A model generated the notes under the pieces. It worked only from the letters and a program-made list of their open reading frames with translations, was not told the origin of the DNA and made no database searches. Made by a program: the position numbers and the translations under genes. From contig NZ_CP101323.1 in NCBI RefSeq assembly GCF_024300825.1, positions 1,798,001 through 1,862,000 on the forward strand: a stretch of DNA of 64,000 bases, in the 5' to 3' direction. Below are positions 60,386 through 64,000 of this stretch, piece after piece. This DNA comes from Natronomonas gomsonensis. Lineage in GTDB: Archaea > Halobacteriota > Halobacteria > Halobacteriales > Haloarculaceae. Numbering within the stretch: the stretch's first letter is position 1; every line of letters starts with the position of its first letter.

Positions 60386-63279
60386 ACGACAGAGCACGAG
60401 TCCCGTTCGCGCTCGTTGGCGTCCTGCTCGTCGTCTCAAGCGTCACGCTGACGGCGACGGTCGGACACCACCGACCCGTCTCGACCCCCGCGGTCGACCG
60501 GGCGATGGAGGGCGCAACTGCTGAATCGGTGACCGAACTCCGCGCTGCCGCCGACGATGCGGCGACCGCCGCCGCGGCCGGACCGGTAACGCGACCGGCG
60601 AACACGACGGCCGGTCGGGCGTTGAACGACAGCCACCCGTTCCGGGATGGGCTTCGCTTGCGGTTGTATCTGCGTGCGGCGGCCCGCCTCGAAACCGTCT
60701 CGTTCCGCCGCGGCGACGTCGTGGCGACCGCGTCACTCCCGCCGGTGAACGCGACCACTGACGGCTACCGTGAGGCAATCGAGCGAGTTCGGCTCTCCTC
60801 AACGGGGACGGATAACGCTGCGATTCGCGTCGAAGTAGATGGCCTCACATTCACGGCGACCCGAAACGATGACCCGGTATCGACGGTGGAGCGGTCACCG
60901 TCGTTCGTCGTCGCCAATCCCGCGCTGTCGCTCCACGACCGGACCGAGCGCTTCGAGCGCCGGGCGAACGCCGCCGTCACCGAACCGGGACTCGGCCGCC
61001 GATTGACGGCACGGCTCTACCCTATCGCGTGGACTCGCGGGTACGCACAGTACGGCGGCGCGCCGATTTCGTCGGTTCTCGGCACACGACACGTGGAACT
61101 CGCGACCAACGACGCATTGCTCGCCGAACAGCAGGCCGCCTTCGGCACGACGGACCCCGGGGGCGAGCACGGTATCGCCGCGGCCGGCCGACGCGTCGCG
61201 ACTACCGACCTGCTTTCCGCCGCCGGTGGCGAGAACGCGTGGACGGACGCGGTGTTGGAGGGCGCCGACGACCTCGGGCCGAACCCACCTGCGGAGCGAC
61301 CAGTCGGCACGTGGCGTGGGTCGCCGCCCGCGAACCCGACGGTCGAAGTCGGCGTCAACGGCTCCGCGGACCACGCCTACGCCGACGTCGTCGGCATCGG
61401 CACGTCCGGAAACGTTTCGGGCCTCATCGAGCGTGCCCACACGGTGGAGGCGAGAGTCGCGACGGAAGTGGAGTCTCGGAGCGGTCGGCACGAACCAACC
61501 CCGCCCGGCAGCGGATGGCAGCGCGTCGCCACGTCGACGGACCACCGCGTCGCGCTCGAAGAAATCGGCGGCCGTCCGCCCCGCTCTGATGGGTGGTCGA
61601 CGCGAAACGGCTCGGTGTTCGACGCCCAGGTAACGGCGACGACGACGCGAACGTGGCGGCGGGACAACGAGACGACCACGACACGAACTGTCTCCGAGTG
61701 GTCGACCCGCGTCGGTGTCGCGGTTCAAGCCCGTACCATGCCAATCGAGGGAGTCCCGACCGGCAACCTCGACGGCGTCTTGGAAGATGCGACCCGTCGG
61801 GCGAGTGCCGACGCACTGCAAGCGGCCGACGGCCTCCGCACCGCCGCCAGGGACGCCGCAGTCGGAGCGCCGCCTTCGGTGAAAACGGCGGCGACAGCGC
61901 CTGCGACGGTAGAGCGGTCGACGCTCGTCGAAGACCTCCGGCCGCTCCGTGAGCGCACCCGAAACGTCACCGTCTCGGTCCCAGCACGGGCGGTGGGCGC
62001 GGGGCGGGCGAACCCGCCGTCGAAGCTCCGGTCGGCACTCCGACAGCGACGGCCGAGCCTACGCGGTCCGAACGCGACGGACGCTCGGGGGCGAACCCGT
62101 CTCGCGGTCAGAGCCGCGTATCTCGAACGTCTCGACACCCATCTCGATTCGCGCGCCGACACCCACGACCGAACGAACGAGGGCATCACGGACGCCATCA
62201 GCCGCGGAATCGATCCCCGTAGACTCGACGGGGCGCTCGCGGCCCATCGGGAACGGAATCGGCCGGCCTCCGAGCGCCTCGTCGACCCGGCGGGGAACCT
62301 CTCGATATCGGTCGACGCGGCGCCGTCGTATCTTCCCACGAGCGAGGTGTCTCGGGACCGAATCGACGTACGCGGCGGCGGCTCGGTGTACCCGCTCAAG
62401 ACCAGAAACGTCAACGTCTTCGCCTCACCGCACGACACGGTCGCGGAATCCGTCGTCGACCGAATCCCGTTTCTCGGGACCGACCGCGTCGCCCTCTCGA
62501 CGGCTGCGGGAACGCTCGCCGCGATGGGCAACGACACGGCGCCGGCAGAGCGGCGAGCACTCGACGCCGAAGTCGAGGCGGCGTCGGCGTACGTCCGCGG
62601 CGAACTCGTCGCGGCTATGGTCAAGGAAGGCGTCCCCGAGGGCGAGGCGGAATCAGCGCTTCGAAGCGATGCCCCGACGGCGACCGAAGCCCTGCTGTTG
62701 GCAAACAGGTCGGCAATCGACCGAGCAGTCAAGGCGGTCGACACCGCAAATCGTGACCGACTCCGTGTTCGACTGAACCGCCGGCTTGCGGTGGCCCTCC
62801 GCGACGAACGGGCCCGACCGAGGCGAGCGCCCGCGAGCGAGGCAGGGGAGGCGGCTCGCAAGGCCTACCGGAAGGCGCTCACCGATGTCGTCGCGAACGG
62901 CACCCAAGGCGCAACCGAGCAGGCCCGAAAACGCGCGCTCGGCAAGCGTCTCGGCGCGCTCCCGGCGGGTCTTCCCATCGCCCCCGTCCCCGGCTACTGG
63001 TACGCCACCGGGAACGTCTGGACCGTCTCCGTCGGCGGAACCTACGAGCGCTTTACCGTCCGGGCGAACCGCGGTGATGCGAGGGCACCGGTCACGTACC
63101 TCCGCGACGGCCGGACGGTGCGGCTTCGTCACGACGGCGAGTCCCGCCGCCTCGGAACCGCCGAACGAATATCGTTCAGAACCGAGACGGTCGTGGTGGT
63201 CGTCGTGCCACCGGGGAAACGCGGCGTCGGGGACACCGACGGCGTGGTCGACGAGCGGTCACCGGGGTGGCCGCCGTGA
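60382..63279 (+). CDS. DUF7286-like large pilus-cluster protein
   Basis: A 965-residue protein with a pilin-like first helix (VPFALVGVLLVVSSVTLTATV), then nearly 900 external residues rich in Ala, Arg, Thr and Asp, many short helices (ESVTELRAAADDAATAAAA) and no other transmembrane segment until a possible short one near the C-terminus (TVVVVVVPPGK). It is larger than any pilin and may be a tip or scaffold component. GTG at 60382 overlaps the previous stop. It ends the cluster. Confidence 0.75.
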   Translation: MNDRARVPFALVGVLLVVSSVTLTATVGHHRPVSTPAVDRAMEGATAESVTELRAAADDAATAAAAGPVTRPANTTAGRALNDSHPFRDGLRLRLYLRAAARLETVSFRRGDVVATASLPPVNATTDGYREAIERVRLSSTGTDNAAIRVEVDGLTFTATRNDDPVSTVERSPSFVVANPALSLHDRTERFERRANAAVTEPGLGRRLTARLYPIAWTRGYAQYGGAPISSVLGTRHVELATNDALLAEQQAAFGTTDPGGEHGIAAAGRRVATTDLLSAAGGENAWTDAVLEGADDLGPNPPAERPVGTWRGSPPANPTVEVGVNGSADHAYADVVGIGTSGNVSGLIERAHTVEARVATEVESRSGRHEPTPPGSGWQRVATSTDHRVALEEIGGRPPRSDGWSTRNGSVFDAQVTATTTRTWRRDNETTTTRTVSEWSTRVGVAVQARTMPIEGVPTGNLDGVLEDATRRASADALQAADGLRTAARDAAVGAPPSVKTAATAPATVERSTLVEDLRPLRERTRNVTVSVPARAVGAGRANPPSKLRSALRQRRPSLRGPNATDARGRTRLAVRAAYLERLDTHLDSRADTHDRTNEGITDAISRGIDPRRLDGALAAHRERNRPASERLVDPAGNLSISVDAAPSYLPTSEVSRDRIDVRGGGSVYPLKTRNVNVFASPHDTVAESVVDRIPFLGTDRVALSTAAGTLAAMGNDTAPAERRALDAEVEAASAYVRGELVAAMVKEGVPEGEAESALRSDAPTATEALLLANRSAIDRAVKAVDTANRDRLRVRLNRRLAVALRDERARPRRAPASEAGEAARKAYRKALTDVVANGTQGATEQARKRALGKRLGALPAGLPIAPVPGYWYATGNVWTVSVGGTYERFTVRANRGDARAPVTYLRDGRTVRLRHDGESRRLGTAERISFRTETVVVVVVPPGKRGVGDTDGVVDERSPGWPP

Positions 63280-63287
63280 CGGCCGAG

Positions 63288-63294
63288 ATTTATC
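63288..63294 (+). promoter_or_regulatory. TATA box of the last gene
   Basis: ATTTATC, centred 27 bases before the ATG at 63318, which supports that ATG as the true start of the frameshifted gene. Confidence 0.5.
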
Positions 63295-63317
63295 CGCTGG
63301 GCGGTCGAACGGCGAGT

Positions 63318-64000
63318 ATGAAGCCCTCCACGGCGATTCGGGCGGCGACGTCGCGCTGCAGCGCCCGTCGGAGCTGTTGCCCGCGTACTTCCTCGCCCCG
63401 GCGATACCGGTCGTCGTTCGGGTGTTTCCAGTGGTCGGACTCGCGGTGACGTACCTGTATCTCTCGACGGCGGGGCGTCTCGCAGACCTCCGTGCCGCAC
63501 TATCGAACACCGACCTCGGCCCACCGCCACAGAACGGCGACCCGGCCGCAGTCGAGGCGTGGATGGCCGACGTTCAGTCGATTCTCGAAATCGCGATGAC
63601 GCCGACGACGCTCGCCATCCTCGGCGTCTCGCTACTCCTCGCGGTGGTCGCCGCGGTCGTCCTCAGCGTCGTCGCCACCGCGGCACAGCTGTCGGCCAGT
63701 TACGCCCGACTCCGAGACGAGCGGGGGTCGGTCGCGGCGATTCGTGGTGCCAAGCGACACTGGCTGTCGGTATTCGGTGTTCGACTCATCGAGGCAGTTC
63801 TCTGGGTCGTAATCGTTGGCACCGTCGCGGGCGCCCTCGCGGCGGCGGTTTCGGTGTCGACACTGCTCGGCGGATTGCTCGCGTTGGTCGTCGCTCCAGT
63901 GGCGCTGTTGGCGCTCGTCGCCGTCCGAGCCGTCTTCGCGTTCGCGCCGGTCGCGGTCGTCGTCGACGACATCGGTCCCCTCGATGCGATTCGCGGCGGA
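63318..64000 (+). pseudogene. Membrane protein gene (DUF7847-like) with an apparent one-base deletion, cut by the window
   Basis: The ATG at 63318 reads MKPSTAIRAATS and then goes off frame to a stop at 63447-63449. The real coding frame resumes at GCG 63353 as ALQRPSELLPAYFLAP and stays open to the right edge, with about five hydrophobic helices (VVVRVFPVVGLAVTYLYLS, LAILGVSLLLAVVAAVVLSV, and others). Codon TCG ends at 63353 where the next codon should begin, so one base (a G) is missing there. Sequencing error or true mutation cannot be told apart here. DUF7847-type membrane proteins of unknown function look alike. Confidence 0.65.

Noticed and set aside
1-64000. tRNA or rRNA genes, insertion sequences, CRISPR arrays, integrase genes
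   Set aside because: Looked for by eye on both strands (T-loop-like motifs, transposase motifs, regular direct repeats); none found. A covariance search would settle the tRNA question.

Overview
The window is about 64 kb of GC-rich DNA (by eye roughly two thirds G+C) from a haloarchaeon. Supporting signs are acidic proteins, Bat-type and HTR-like regulators, DUF7504, DUF7260 and DUF7283-7311-type proteins, micro-zinc-finger proteins, GTG starts, TATA boxes about 27 bases before start codons (leaderless mRNAs) and many ATGA, GTGA or TGATG gene junctions. A Natronomonas-like genus is possible but is not shown by the sequence. I saw no rRNA, tRNA, insertion sequence, CRISPR array or prophage, so this looks like chromosomal backbone with niche genes.

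Layout. 1-4.8 kb: an RND-type exporter (cut by the left edge) and a surface COG1361 protein, divergent from a TetR regulator with a perfect 20-bp operator between them, then an acyl-CoA synthetase. 4.8-8.2 kb: an overlapping operon of a double-domain KaiC-like ATPase and a LOV-PAS histidine kinase. 8.3-13.1 kb: a metallo-beta-lactamase-fold hydrolase, a fused PgsC plus PgsB pair for poly-gamma-glutamate, an MFS transporter and a hotdog thioesterase. 13.2-18.6 kb: a GMC oxidoreductase with a small partner, a DUF7504 protein with a mucin-like tail, a Rieske protein and a cytidylate-kinase-like protein without the P-loop lysine. 18.6-27.8 kb: a polyamine-type ABC importer divergent from an overlapping enoyl-CoA hydratase / ADP-forming acyl-CoA synthetase / hydratase / nitrilase operon, then an Lrp regulator.

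27.9-39.5 kb: a DUF445 protein, polyphosphate kinase coupled to a metallophosphatase, a DUF7260 protein, a pilin-like protein with an Ig-like domain, a secreted Gly-Asp-Val repeat protein, a PEBP protein and a cytochrome P450. 39.7-46.6 kb: an ABC exporter operon ending in a second COG1361 protein of the same length as the first, then ZIP and Na+/Ca2+ exchangers, glutamate dehydrogenase and a 47-residue zinc ribbon. 46.7-54.1 kb: a large Bat-type regulator, an acetyltransferase, a SHOCT protein, a class V aminotransferase behind a 22-codon upstream ORF, a methyltransferase, and TauE with a 53-residue partner.

54.5-63.3 kb: one long run of overlapping genes for a type IV pilus-like machine: coiled-coil protein, membrane protein, secretion ATPase, TadC-like platform and four pilin-like or membrane proteins ending in a 965-residue protein. 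The window ends in a membrane-protein gene that seems to lack one base in its thirteenth codon.

Shared themes are short palindromes in divergent promoters (TetR/RND, polyamine/acyl-CoA, TauE, DUF7504), reuse of one COG1361 surface family beside two unrelated transporters, and small coupled ORFs that length cut-offs would miss.
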